From a virus, in the IMG/VR virus record IMGVR_UViG_3300008952_000013, positions 1 to 64,000 of that record: 64,000 nucleotides of DNA; one strand, written 5' to 3'. The translations under genes and the position numbers were made by a program. The notes under the pieces were generated by a model. It worked only from the letters and a program-made list of their open reading frames with translations. It was not told the DNA's origin and did no database searches. Numbering within the stretch: the first letter of the stretch is position 1; each line of letters begins with the position of its first letter. Shown here in pieces: positions 39,649-47,907 of this stretch.

Positions 39649-40633
39649 ATTGTTTTATATTTACAACCACACCAGCTATAGACTGTATTAAATCATGTGA
39701 CCCCCCTAAAGGATGATCATACTTATCCTCAATTCTTTCTAGCTGTCTAAGCTCTTTGTGTGGTAAGTTTTCTTTCCCCTCAGATGTATTGATGTAGAAT
39801 GGATATAAATGTATTCTCTGACCATAGATAGATTTGACCAATTCATCAAATGGTTCTGAGGTTTTATCTATAGATAGCACTTCAGAGTCTATACCAAATG
39901 TTTTCATAGACTGTATGAAATCAGCAGATTGATAGCCATCTAAAGTAACCCTTCTAATATTAAAACCTCTGTCCAACATATCAAAAAGTATTTGCCTAAT
40001 AGTAACTAGTTGAACAGGGTTTTCCTGATATCCTTTAAAGCTGGCTATTAAATCAAACACAATAATAGGTTCTTTTATTCTTCTTTTTCCACCAGTAACA
40101 TTTCTATATTCTGTTTCTTTCCAGCCTATAGCATGACCTACAGCTAAACCTAGTCTATCTCTTGTTAGACCTATATCAACATGAGCGTATCTAGATATTC
40201 CCCTAGATGGATTAGCAAAACCAGGAGAAAACAATGTAGTTGTTATTTCTCCATTAGGTTGTACATAAGGGTTTTTAACTATTGGGTGTTTAACGTCTTT
40301 TAGTCTTATAAAAGATTGATCAATAAACTTATGGTGTGGTATTGCTGGAGAAACAGCGTCTATAGGATTCGCCCCAAAGTCTCTATTAGCGTTAGAGGGA
40401 TTCCTAAAAAACTCATCGTAGAAGTTTTCAATATTTAATTCATCACGCATCTTCCATGTAGGAGCTTGTATAACTATAGAAGAATCTAGACGATGCATTT
40501 TTATATCATAGTCAAACTTCTCTTTTATGGATTCAGGTGTTAAACCAGATCTTCTAGAATCGTCAGTATCAAAAGTAAATATAGCATCTAAGTCTATATC
40601 TACATTTTGAGTATTTACTTTTTCAGTTGCCAT
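39605..40633 (-). CDS. Large terminase, nuclease half
   Basis: The product contains SSIVIQAPTWKM, then YAHVDIGLTRDRLGLAVGHA with the first metal-binding Asp, VTLDGYQSADFIQ and the late GGSHDLIQSIAG Asp, the RNase H-like nuclease of TerL proteins. It lacks the ATPase domain, which is encoded separately at 40839. It cuts the concatemer during packaging. A 71-residue gene lies between the halves and overlaps this one by 19 bases. Confidence 0.85.
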   Translation of the reverse strand: MATEKVNTQNVDIDLDAIFTFDTDDSRRSGLTPESIKEKFDYDIKMHRLDSSIVIQAPTWKMRDELNIENFYDEFFRNPSNANRDFGANPIDAVSPAIPHHKFIDQSFIRLKDVKHPIVKNPYVQPNGEITTTLFSPGFANPSRGISRYAHVDIGLTRDRLGLAVGHAIGWKETEYRNVTGGKRRIKEPIIVFDLIASFKGYQENPVQLVTIRQILFDMLDRGFNIRRVTLDGYQSADFIQSMKTFGIDSEVLSIDKTSEPFDELVKSIYGQRIHLYPFYINTSEGKENLPHKELRQLERIEDKYDHPLGGSHDLIQSIAGVVVNIKQYAKASDGGFMGYLE

Positions 40634-40830
40634 TTTCCACTACCAAAAAATCCTCTTTTTTCAATAGTTGGTTTTCCCTTTTTTTCCCAACGTTTCTTAG
40701 CTCTATCTAATTCATTCTTAGTAAATAAGAAATTAGCATGGCTATATTCTTTCATACCTTTAGTACTTTCTAGCAAATAATAAATGTTAGTTTCACCTAT
40801 ATTGAACTCTTCTTCATTAGAATAAATCAT
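40615..40830 (-). CDS. Small protein between the terminase halves, 71 residues
   Basis: The product contains FTKNELDRAKKRWEKKGKPT, a basic helical segment, and ends in KRGFFGSGKWQLKK. It does not resemble a homing endonuclease. It starts 8 bases after the ATPase half. The role is unknown; it might help join the two terminase pieces. Confidence 0.6.
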   Translation of the reverse strand: MIYSNEEEFNIGETNIYYLLESTKGMKEYSHANFLFTKNELDRAKKRWEKKGKPTIEKRGFFGSGKWQLKK

Positions 40831-40838
40831 TGTAACTC

Positions 40839-41645
40839 CTATTCAAATTCCCAAAAATTTTCTTTACTACCATCACTCACTATTCTACGCATATTTCTAA
40901 CAGCAAAAGACTCTGTAGATTTAGGAGAAGTGATTACAATTATCTTATAGTGTGATGGAAACCTTGTTCTACAAGACCCTAAAAGGGATGTGTAGATGTC
41001 ATCAGCCCTAGATTTGTCTTGGTTATCAACAAACCAATCAGCCTCATCTAGGATTCCTTGTTTAGTGTTATAGCCCAACCAAGCTTCAGATTTAGAGTGA
41101 CCACACATACCAACAATATTCTTAGGGAATAAAACCCTATCCTTAGTGTCAATATAGTATGGAACCCTATGACCTTCAATCTTGTTAACGTCCAATGGGT
41201 TATCTACTTGATAAAAGCACTTACTGTGTTTTAGCTTTTCAATAAAGTCTGTAAAAACAATATCTCTAGCTTGGGTTTGGTTAGTTGCCATGTTGAGGAA
41301 ATAAATGTGGGTTCCAACAGCCAATTTACTATACCTTTGTGGATCTCTTAACATAGCTGTTTGCCAGATGCCCCTGCATTGATAGATAGAGGAGTTAAAA
41401 CTCTTACCACTACCTTTTCCTAAAATCAACCAAGCTTCTCTTATTTCAGGGTTGTCAATATGTGTTAGTAGTTGAAGGTTGGCTTCTGATATATCTCTAG
41501 ATAAGTCCATATATTCTGTTGAGCATATAAACTCAGACATATCAACATACTCTTGCTCATACTCAGATCCTTCTTCACCACTAGATATTCTACGACTTAA
41601 TTCTTCTGAAAAATTAGAAAAAAGATCACTACTTTGGATTTGCAT
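40839..41645 (-). CDS. Large terminase, ATPase half
   Basis: Walker A LGKGSGKS (75-82), Walker B ILDEADW (D200, E201) and the coupling motif VITSPKST identify the TerL packaging ATPase. At 268 residues it ends right after the ATPase core; the nuclease domain is at 39605. Together they equal a normal TerL of about 600 residues. It overlaps the SNase-like gene by one base. Confidence 0.88.
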   Translation of the reverse strand: MQIQSSDLFSNFSEELSRRISSGEEGSEYEQEYVDMSEFICSTEYMDLSRDISEANLQLLTHIDNPEIREAWLILGKGSGKSFNSSIYQCRGIWQTAMLRDPQRYSKLAVGTHIYFLNMATNQTQARDIVFTDFIEKLKHSKCFYQVDNPLDVNKIEGHRVPYYIDTKDRVLFPKNIVGMCGHSKSEAWLGYNTKQGILDEADWFVDNQDKSRADDIYTSLLGSCRTRFPSHYKIIVITSPKSTESFAVRNMRRIVSDGSKENFWEFE

Positions 41646-42064
41646 TATCGCTTACCACCAAAATACTCTTCAGCATGTCCTTCTATTAACAGTATGTCAT
41701 TAGCACAATAATAATCACTATCTGATTCAAAATCTGTATGTCCAAAAGATCTAGGGAATTCCTCTGCTTTTGGATCAGACGTATATCCAGTAACATAGAT
41801 GTTACCTAAGTATCTTCCATACTTTCCTTTTTCAGTTGTTTTCACTAATACTTTTTTATTAGAACTGTTGATTAAATTATTTAATCTTTTTTTAGCCAAT
41901 AATCCTTTTTCTTTTTCCTTTAAGTCTTTAGTTCTAGTCTCTGGTGTATTAATCCCACTAAGCCTTATTCGTTCTTTTTTCCAAGCATTAAACCCAAGAT
42001 CTATTAGTAAATCTATAGTATCGCCATCTACCACTCTTAAGACTTTTGCTTTATATACATACAT
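41645..42064 (-). CDS. Staphylococcal nuclease-like protein
   Basis: VVDGDTIDLLIDLGF, RIRLSGINTPE and KGKYGRYLGNIYV, then ANDILLIEGHAEEYFGG, match the SNase/thermonuclease fold with its conserved Asp, Arg and Glu residues. It has no signal peptide, so acts inside the cell or in the virion. Its placement directly before the terminase genes suggests a role in DNA processing or packaging. Confidence 0.85.
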   Translation of the reverse strand: MYVYKAKVLRVVDGDTIDLLIDLGFNAWKKERIRLSGINTPETRTKDLKEKEKGLLAKKRLNNLINSSNKKVLVKTTEKGKYGRYLGNIYVTGYTSDPKAEEFPRSFGHTDFESDSDYYCANDILLIEGHAEEYFGGKR

Positions 42065-42786
42065 TATTGATTATTAGTTGCACCCTCAATTTCTTTTGCC
42101 AATTTAATTTTATATTCATCAGGTACATCTGCAGAAGAAATTATTGAAATAATGGTTTCTACCATTGCTCTAACATCAGCTAGTTTCACCAATGTTTGTA
42201 GTTTAGTTTCTAATTCCATTATATTAGTAATAGTAGTCGTTATTTGCTGAATTAATCTTTGCGATAATCTAACGTCTTTTTGTTCTGGATAATCCCCATG
42301 TTCTTGAACATTATATTGTAAATAAGTTCTTAATAAAGCCACTTCACCCCTTAAGTTAGACATTTGTTCATTGTCTACATGCTCATTCCATACATCTAAA
42401 AACTCAGAATCTTTAGGTAGTTTAGGGGTGAATCCTGTATTTGTTCTAACAAACTTATCACCATGTTTTTCTAAAAAATGTTGTTGAACCTCTTCATCAC
42501 TTCTACCATAAGGTGAGGCTAAAGATGATTGATCTACTTTTTCTTTTGTTCTATTAGCAGTAGCACCAACTTCTGGTTTTCTATTGCTGTGAAAAAAACA
42601 ATGGTTGTGTCTTTCACCTGTATTAACTTGCTTACCACTATCAGGGTCTGTTACCCACTTAAATGGTTTTGGTTTTTTACAGGACTTCCTGTCTTCTCCA
42701 CAGTTAGAACATGTTTGAGTTTTTTGTTCATTACCAAAATATTGACCACAATCACATTTTGCTTTTAAATAACCACAGTAATCCAT
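42064..42786 (-). CDS. Zinc-finger protein upstream of terminase, possible small terminase
   Basis: The N-terminal 45 residues have CKCDCG-like and CSNCGEDRKSC cysteines plus a C/H pair further on, resembling zinc fingers. The rest is helical (NLRGEVALLRTYLQYNVQEH, QQITTTITNIMELETKLQTL). Its location before TerL is that of a small terminase, but the zinc fingers are unusual and the assignment is weak. Confidence 0.4.
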   Translation of the reverse strand: MDYCGYLKAKCDCGQYFGNEQKTQTCSNCGEDRKSCKKPKPFKWVTDPDSGKQVNTGERHNHCFFHSNRKPEVGATANRTKEKVDQSSLASPYGRSDEEVQQHFLEKHGDKFVRTNTGFTPKLPKDSEFLDVWNEHVDNEQMSNLRGEVALLRTYLQYNVQEHGDYPEQKDVRLSQRLIQQITTTITNIMELETKLQTLVKLADVRAMVETIISIISSADVPDEYKIKLAKEIEGATNNQ

Positions 42787-43287
42787 TTAAAAAATCCTAT
42801 AGGTTGGATAGATAATAGGGTCTAAATTGAATATTTTAAGTTTTGGGTCATATTCAATTGGTATACCTTTCCATAAGTCTACATTATCTAAAGCAAGAGA
42901 TTTCTTATACTGTAATCTGAAATCTACATAATCCCTTATATCAACAGCAAAGCTTTTACTACTGGTTATTCTTTTTTTAGGGGCTAACATCATTGTTAGA
43001 AATAAATATGAGAAGCTTGCATTAATGGCAAAATGACTTAAGGACTCTACTTGATGAGGTTTTATTTTACTATTGGTGATCTTTTCTATAGAGGTATACT
43101 TACACTCTATAGCTTTGAAACCAATATCAAAGAACCAAAAATCACAAGGTTTTTCACTCATACTAAATTTTCTTACTTCACTAGGGTCAGCAGGTCTGTA
43201 CCAATAAAACAGTTGTTTTCTATTATATAGGTAATCTTTATAGTGTTTGAGGGTTGATGAAAACACTTTTTCTTGTCTATTTACCAT
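42787..43287 (-). CDS. RecU-like / PD-(D/E)xK resolvase-type nuclease
   Basis: ATG 43287 follows AGGAAGAAGAACA. The sequence PCDFWFFDIGFKAIECKYTS gives Asp, then E-x-K, the active site of PD-(D/E)xK enzymes; the layout NRQEKVF..YRPADPSE..CDF..ECK resembles RecU-type Holliday junction resolvases. It may trim branched DNA before packaging. It overlaps the intein-like gene by 7 bases. Confidence 0.6.
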   Translation of the reverse strand: MVNRQEKVFSSTLKHYKDYLYNRKQLFYWYRPADPSEVRKFSMSEKPCDFWFFDIGFKAIECKYTSIEKITNSKIKPHQVESLSHFAINASFSYLFLTMMLAPKKRITSSKSFAVDIRDYVDFRLQYKKSLALDNVDLWKGIPIEYDPKLKIFNLDPIIYPTYRIF

Positions 43288-44363
43288 TGTTCTTCTTCCT
43301 GGATAGATCCAGACCAAAAAGCCATTCCTCTTCTACGAACAAAAACCAATCCTTCTTTGGTAACAGGAGAATAAACATTACCTTTATATTCTTCTTTGAT
43401 ATGATGTTTTCTTTGGGCAGTACTAGCACCTTCTCCATGAATACTTAACTTATACATAATGTTCTTAGAGGTGATTGTTTGAACACCCTTTTTAGTTTGT
43501 ATAGTGGTAGTTTTTCCTCTTTGGTCTTTTATTATCAAATTAGTTCTTCTACTTAAAAAAGACATTATTGCTTGATAATCTTTAGCTAAATCCTCTGAGA
43601 CACCACAGAATAAACCAACACTATTGGTTTCTTTATTTTCCCAACCATCTCCTAATAAAGCACCCATCATGAATTGATTCAGTAACCTGGGGTGGTCATC
43701 GAATATATTGATTAGTCTTCTTTCTTTTTTAATTCTGTTTATTTTATTTAAGGCCCATCTATATAAGATACTATCATATATGGTGAAGTAATGTATTTTA
43801 TTGGTTTCTCTATCATAACTATACTGTTTCCATCTACCTGGAAATAATATATCCATTACCCTAGATATTTCACTTATGTTGTGATCTTTACATTGAGTAA
43901 TTATGATTGCAGCATCTTTTTTGGTTAGGTGACCATCTGTAGCCACTATGCCTAGCCAGTAATATAATGTTAGTTGGTTATAATCATAACTACCTATGGT
44001 AGTATCTTCACTATTGTTTTTTTGATTTAATTTTACCTTATGGTCTAATACTATATGTTTTCTCCAAACATGTGAATAAGGTATTCTCTCACATACTTTA
44101 CTCATTTCATCTACACCACCCATGTGTTGTTTTATGGTGGTTGTCCACATGAATTGGTTTGGAGTGAATCTTGGGCTTTCCCAATATCTTGTTTTGAAAT
44201 AGTGTATCTCACCACTGTAGGGTGTTTGAACTATATCTTTACTATTAGCCCATCTAGATTGACTAGTGCTAGGATTTTTAACCAAAATTTTTTCATTTTT
44301 TTCTATTCTAGAAATTGGCTTAAATCCTTTTCTAGTAAGTATTTCTGTATCATGGCAAAACAT
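43281..44363 (-). CDS. Free-standing intein-like LAGLIDADG homing endonuclease
   Basis: The frame starts MFCHDTEILTRKGFKPISRI, so the intein-type Cys1 is residue 3, followed by an intein block resembling FTPNQFMWT. Two LAGLIDADG-like helices follow (YYWLGIVATDGHL and QFMMGALLGDGWEN). The end YKGNVYSPVTKEGL, FVRRRGMAFWSGS resembles intein block F, but the final His-Asn is replaced by Ser-Gly. There is no N-terminal host protein beyond Met-Phe. It likely acts as a mobile nuclease without normal splicing. It overlaps both neighbours. Confidence 0.75.
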   Translation of the reverse strand: MFCHDTEILTRKGFKPISRIEKNEKILVKNPSTSQSRWANSKDIVQTPYSGEIHYFKTRYWESPRFTPNQFMWTTTIKQHMGGVDEMSKVCERIPYSHVWRKHIVLDHKVKLNQKNNSEDTTIGSYDYNQLTLYYWLGIVATDGHLTKKDAAIIITQCKDHNISEISRVMDILFPGRWKQYSYDRETNKIHYFTIYDSILYRWALNKINRIKKERRLINIFDDHPRLLNQFMMGALLGDGWENKETNSVGLFCGVSEDLAKDYQAIMSFLSRRTNLIIKDQRGKTTTIQTKKGVQTITSKNIMYKLSIHGEGASTAQRKHHIKEEYKGNVYSPVTKEGLVFVRRRGMAFWSGSIQEEEQW

Positions 44364-44787
44364 CTAAATTAATAAATTTCTTTAAGATTTCCTTTAGGTT
44401 GTTGAAATCTTTTTCTTCATATTTTTTAGTATTTGGGTTCCTACCATTCCAAATCCACCTTTTTATACCATATCCAGCAGATTTATTCACTTTAGTAAAT
44501 TGAAAAGAACAGAAGTCTGGTAGGTTTTTGATCGTTAAGTATAGCTCTGATTTTTTTTTAGTAGTTCTAATTATGAATAGTGGGAATTCATCTAAGCATA
44601 TGAAACATCTGAGGTTAGTATCTTCAGGATAGTCAAAGTTTAGTCGTTTAATATACTTATATATGTGCAGGTGAGATTCATTATTGATTTTTTTTTCTTT
44701 AACGCAAAAAACCTCTGGATCGAAAAATTTCATTATCAACTTGAATTCTTCTCTGCCATTCCAGATATTAACCTTATAATTATCCAT
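44350..44787 (-). CDS. Hypothetical protein, 145 residues
   Basis: A basic protein with many Phe and Tyr and three clustered Cys. It ends LDVLP, 14 bases into the intein-like gene. I looked for an extein relationship to the intein-like gene, but the two are in different frames. Not recognised. Confidence 0.6.
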   Translation of the reverse strand: MDNYKVNIWNGREEFKLIMKFFDPEVFCVKEKKINNESHLHIYKYIKRLNFDYPEDTNLRCFICLDEFPLFIIRTTKKKSELYLTIKNLPDFCSFQFTKVNKSAGYGIKRWIWNGRNPNTKKYEEKDFNNLKEILKKFINLDVLP

Positions 44788-44800
44788 ATAGTGTTATAAC

Positions 44801-44824
44801 AAAAACTAGCTTAAGCTAGTTTTT
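44801..44824. terminator. Palindromic bidirectional terminator
   Basis: Perfect palindrome AAAAACTAGC-TTAA-GCTAGTTTTT with T runs in both directions. Confidence 0.75.
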
Positions 44825-44865
44825 GTTTTCCTTATGTGACCTTTATAAAAAACCTTCTATTTATA

Positions 44866-44905
44866 TAATACAACATTTTCTGGAGCCTTTGTGCTGAAAA
44901 CATCA
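44866..44905 (-). promoter_or_regulatory. Conserved upstream element, copy 2
   Basis: Minus strand ATGTTTTCAGCACAAAGGCT and CCAGAAAATGTTGTATTATA, then TAAATAG. It repeats the element at 37590. Here TATAAATA, the core of T4-type late promoters, follows directly, though that may be chance. The + strand copy starts 3 bases before the 44908 stop. Confidence 0.55.
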
Positions 44906-44907
44906 AA

Positions 44908-45714
44908 TTAATTTTCTAGTTTAGAAAATTTATCATTTTCAACGTCATACACCATTGGAATATTTTCCTTATAGGCTTCACACTTCTCAAAATATCCACA
45001 CCACATACATCTTTTTTCAGTAGGTTCAGCTAATAGGTGAGTTCTATCTAGCTTATCAGCAGATTTCCTAGCAGAATCAATTAGTGTGTCTACATGTCTG
45101 CTGTTTCTTTGGGTTTGCATAAATGTTCCATGTCTTATTAAATACAGACCCATATAATCAGGCGTATACCCTAGTTGCTTTAAGAACCAATAATATGCAG
45201 TTAATTGAATAGAATTATCAACCTCTTCTTGGGATGGTGGAGTTTTTTGTGATTTCCAATCTATGAGATATATAGAGTCGTTTTTTTCAAACACACAGTC
45301 TATATATCCAGATAACCAGATATGGTCAACTAGAGGGAACCTACAATATTTCTCTACCATTATTGGTTGGCTTAAATCCCATCCTCTAAAAATATAATCA
45401 TTTTTCCAATCATCAAGTAGTTCACTTCCCATTTTATAGAAGTCAACTTTTTTCTTTAAGTGTTCAGTATCTGATAGAAAGATGTTTTGATAGTCTTTAT
45501 TCCATTTTTCTAAAATGAAACTTTCATTGTGTACTTGACCAAATTCAATAACATGAGCAATGGTTTCATGTAGGGTACTACCAAAAGAACCATATACAGA
45601 CCAGGGGTTTTGAAGCCTTTGTTCTGGAAGTTTCTGTATATACTTAAGGTGTGTTTTGACACCACATCCATCACTATTTAGATCCTTAATTGAACTTGCG
45701 CTTAGTCTTATCAT
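44908..45714 (-). CDS. Cas4/RecB-type PD-(D/E)xK nuclease with four-Cys cluster
   Basis: ATG 45714 begins MIRLSASSIKDL. The nuclease core reads FGSTLHETIAH, LSGYIDCVFEKNDSIYLIDWKSQK (Asp, then D-W-K) and QLTAYYWFLKQLGY. One Cys near residue 17 and CMWCGYFEKC at the end give the Cys-n-CxxCx5C iron-sulphur arrangement of Cas4 and AddB-type nucleases. It probably resects or trims DNA ends. In CRISPR systems Cas4 helps spacer capture; here that is only worth noting because of the TnpB array. Confidence 0.78.
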   Translation of the reverse strand: MIRLSASSIKDLNSDGCGVKTHLKYIQKLPEQRLQNPWSVYGSFGSTLHETIAHVIEFGQVHNESFILEKWNKDYQNIFLSDTEHLKKKVDFYKMGSELLDDWKNDYIFRGWDLSQPIMVEKYCRFPLVDHIWLSGYIDCVFEKNDSIYLIDWKSQKTPPSQEEVDNSIQLTAYYWFLKQLGYTPDYMGLYLIRHGTFMQTQRNSRHVDTLIDSARKSADKLDRTHLLAEPTEKRCMWCGYFEKCEAYKENIPMVYDVENDKFSKLEN

Positions 45715-45777
45715 AATTAACCTCAAATTTTTATTAGTATAACACAAAAATATTTTTTTTAAAATAGAAATTTTATC

Positions 45778-45806
45778 TTGCACTGGAATTATCAATGTGA
45801 TATCAT
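45778..45806 (+). promoter_or_regulatory. Promoter of the sigma factor gene
   Basis: TTGCAC, 17 bases ending TGTGA, TATCAT, then ATTCTCACC. The TGTGATATCATATT core is shared with sites at 53942 (+) and 61321 (-). Confidence 0.7.
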
Positions 45807-45838
45807 ATTCTCACCTTCAAAAAGGAAGATGATTAATT

Positions 45839-46621
45839 ATGAATGTTGAAACTATGATAGCAGCGTCCAAGGGTGATGTCTCCAGTATGGATGAAGTTTT
45901 TCTTTATTGCCAACCTTTAATTACCAAATTAGTTTGGAAACGCTATAGGGATAGCAATATTTATCGCAGCTACATTGATATTGAGGATGTTTGCCAAGAG
46001 GTGTGTTTAGGTGTTTTAAGTAGGATTAAGTATTTTGATGTTAATAAACTAGGGGAAGACTTAAATAAGTTTATTTTGTATATTATTTATAGTTCTCTAA
46101 GTTTATTTCTTGCCAGAGAAAACACAAGTGCTAAGAGCATCCCTATAGATAACTATATGTTCTTACCTAATGAAGAAGAGAAGAATGAATATTCACCTAA
46201 ATATTGGATAGATGATACTGTAGATAGTGATTTTTTTCATGATGAATTAAACTTAGAGGATGAGGTTGTCTTAGGAGATTTAAAAAACGAAATTATTAAA
46301 AAAGTTGTATTCTATAAAAGTAGAGATTGGGGAACCTATAGGGTTTTCCCTAGCAACAGGGTAAGTGTCGTTAACTATATGTCTTTATCTCAAGCTTTTT
46401 TAGATGGTCACACACATAGTGAAATAGGGGAAATGTTTTCTACAAATACAGACTTTACATCTAATTATTGGAGAGTATTTTCAACTAGGTTTGTAAAGGA
46501 TGTTTTATCCCCTATAACTTTAATGCTATTGGATACTGATTCTTACTATAGGAAATATTATAGTGAAATTAGTGAAAAAGCTAAGAAGTTTATTATAGGG
46601 GAAAAAGGGGAAGTTTTTTAA
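45839..46621 (+). CDS. Phage RNA polymerase sigma factor (sigma70 family)
   Basis: The first 105 residues read AASKGDVSSMDEVFLYCQPL, IDIEDVCQEVCLGVLSRIKYF and FILYIIYSSLSLFLAREN, the region 2 pattern (D-L-x-Q-E helix, core-binding and -10 recognition) of sigma70 factors. The C-terminal part has a possible region 4 (SLSQAFLDGHTHSEIGEMF). It would redirect host polymerase to phage genes, probably the structural operon that follows. AAGGAAG precedes the start and a strong terminator follows. Confidence 0.75.
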   Translation: MNVETMIAASKGDVSSMDEVFLYCQPLITKLVWKRYRDSNIYRSYIDIEDVCQEVCLGVLSRIKYFDVNKLGEDLNKFILYIIYSSLSLFLARENTSAKSIPIDNYMFLPNEEEKNEYSPKYWIDDTVDSDFFHDELNLEDEVVLGDLKNEIIKKVVFYKSRDWGTYRVFPSNRVSVVNYMSLSQAFLDGHTHSEIGEMFSTNTDFTSNYWRVFSTRFVKDVLSPITLMLLDTDSYYRKYYSEISEKAKKFIIGEKGEVF

Positions 46622-46638
46622 CTTTATTATTAAAATAG

Positions 46639-46672
46639 AAAAAGGGAGAGGCTAAAAGCCTCTCCCTTTTTT
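46639..46672 (+). terminator. Rho-independent terminator after the sigma gene
   Basis: AAAAAGGGAGAGGC and GCCTCTCCCTTTT pair around TAAAA, followed by a long T run. Confidence 0.9.
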
Positions 46673-46715
46673 TTTGTGCTAGTTTTATGATACCATTAGG
46701 AAAAATGGATCTATC

Positions 46716-47108
46716 ATGAACGAAGAAAGACAGGATTTATTAAGTGAATTAACAGATGATGTAGGTAGAACCCATGAAAGACATGAAGATAGATTGGATG
46801 CAGCTAAAGAAATAAATATAGGTCTATTAGAGGTCATTAAAGACAGACAGAAGAAAAAGTTTCAACTGTCATTAGCTCTTATTTCCATTAAGCTAATACT
46901 TGTAGGTATAATAGCTATGGGTATAATTACAAAAAACTCTTTAACAGAGGGTTGGAAAGAGGTAATCCTAGTAATTGTGGGTGGATATATTTCTAGTTTT
47001 GCGAAGCTAGTGGAATTTTGGTATAACAGTCCTGCTGATGACCAGGAATTAGTAAGATCTAGTCAAGACTTCTCCACTGGATTAAATGGAAATGGACACC
47101 ATAGGTAA
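46716..47108 (+). CDS. Holin-like membrane protein
   Basis: An N-terminal charged helix leads to two hydrophobic segments (SLALISIKLILVGIIAMGII and EVILVIVGGYISSFAKLVEFW) and a polar tail. Two-helix proteins of about 130 residues ending in a charged tail are typical of holins. The endolysin lies far away at 13989, so holin function is a plausible guess. It starts the head operon. Confidence 0.5.
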   Translation: MNEERQDLLSELTDDVGRTHERHEDRLDAAKEINIGLLEVIKDRQKKKFQLSLALISIKLILVGIIAMGIITKNSLTEGWKEVILVIVGGYISSFAKLVEFWYNSPADDQELVRSSQDFSTGLNGNGHHR

Positions 47109-47111
47109 CAT

Positions 47112-47885
47112 ATGCAAGGCATAACTGAATACAGTAAACAATTTGAAAATGATTATCCATTTTCATATCACACTCTTTTAGAGAATGAATTTTCTTTAGA
47201 GCTTAATGATATCATGGGTGATTATCAGGGGTTGTTTTTAGATAATTTAACTAAATTAGAAAATACATATAATACATTAAAAGACAATACTTTATATAGA
47301 TCTCCTGAAAATTATTATAATTTCTACAAACCAGTTAATCGTTGGATAGAAAAGTGTTTGTATAAATATTATATGATGTCTTTACAAATAGGTGGAAGAC
47401 AGGCGTTTGTAGATTTTAATCAAAACCCTGGTAATTTTAAGCCAGATGTTGGGGATATGAAAGAACTATCTATAGAGGCCAATTTAAATGCAGAAGGTAT
47501 TTATAGTGGTTATAAAACTTTGGTGTTAGAAAAATTAAAGCCATCGTTTGAAAAAGATCTTGAGTTTTCTAAGTTTGTAGAGGATGTGGGGTCTTATAAG
47601 GGGTTTGAAAAGGCTTTTAACCCTTTTAAAGCTTTTAGGCCAAATACACTACAATCTGTAGCAGAATTGGTTGTTTCTGGTGTTAGTAAGTTTATCAATA
47701 GGGGTAGGTTGAATATCTATAAAGCTACCAATAAAGTTTCTCTTTTCATTTATAAAACTAGAAATGATGAAAGGGTTTCCACTATTTGTAGACCTTGGCA
47801 TAATAGAGTTTTAAAACCAGATGCTATATCTGGAATAATACCTCAACATAAAAACTGTAGATGCACTATAGTTCCTTATTTCTGA
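47112..47885 (+). CDS. MuF-like minor head protein
   Basis: The C-terminal 40 residues (RNDERVSTICRPWHNRVLKP, GIIPQHKNCRCTIVPYF) carry the Cys..H..CRC signature of Mu gpF-like head morphogenesis proteins. The 257-residue length and the position between portal-type and capsid genes fit. The gene lies directly before the giant protein, as in phages where MuF proteins are linked to toxin domains. Confidence 0.75.
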   Translation: MQGITEYSKQFENDYPFSYHTLLENEFSLELNDIMGDYQGLFLDNLTKLENTYNTLKDNTLYRSPENYYNFYKPVNRWIEKCLYKYYMMSLQIGGRQAFVDFNQNPGNFKPDVGDMKELSIEANLNAEGIYSGYKTLVLEKLKPSFEKDLEFSKFVEDVGSYKGFEKAFNPFKAFRPNTLQSVAELVVSGVSKFINRGRLNIYKATNKVSLFIYKTRNDERVSTICRPWHNRVLKPDAISGIIPQHKNCRCTIVPYF

Positions 47886-47907
47886 AGACCCAATTAGGTT
47901 AGCCAGG

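Noticed and set aside
44350-44787. The 145-residue protein as N-extein of the intein-like gene
   Set aside because: The two genes overlap by 14 bases in different frames and the first has its own stop, so no simple fusion exists.
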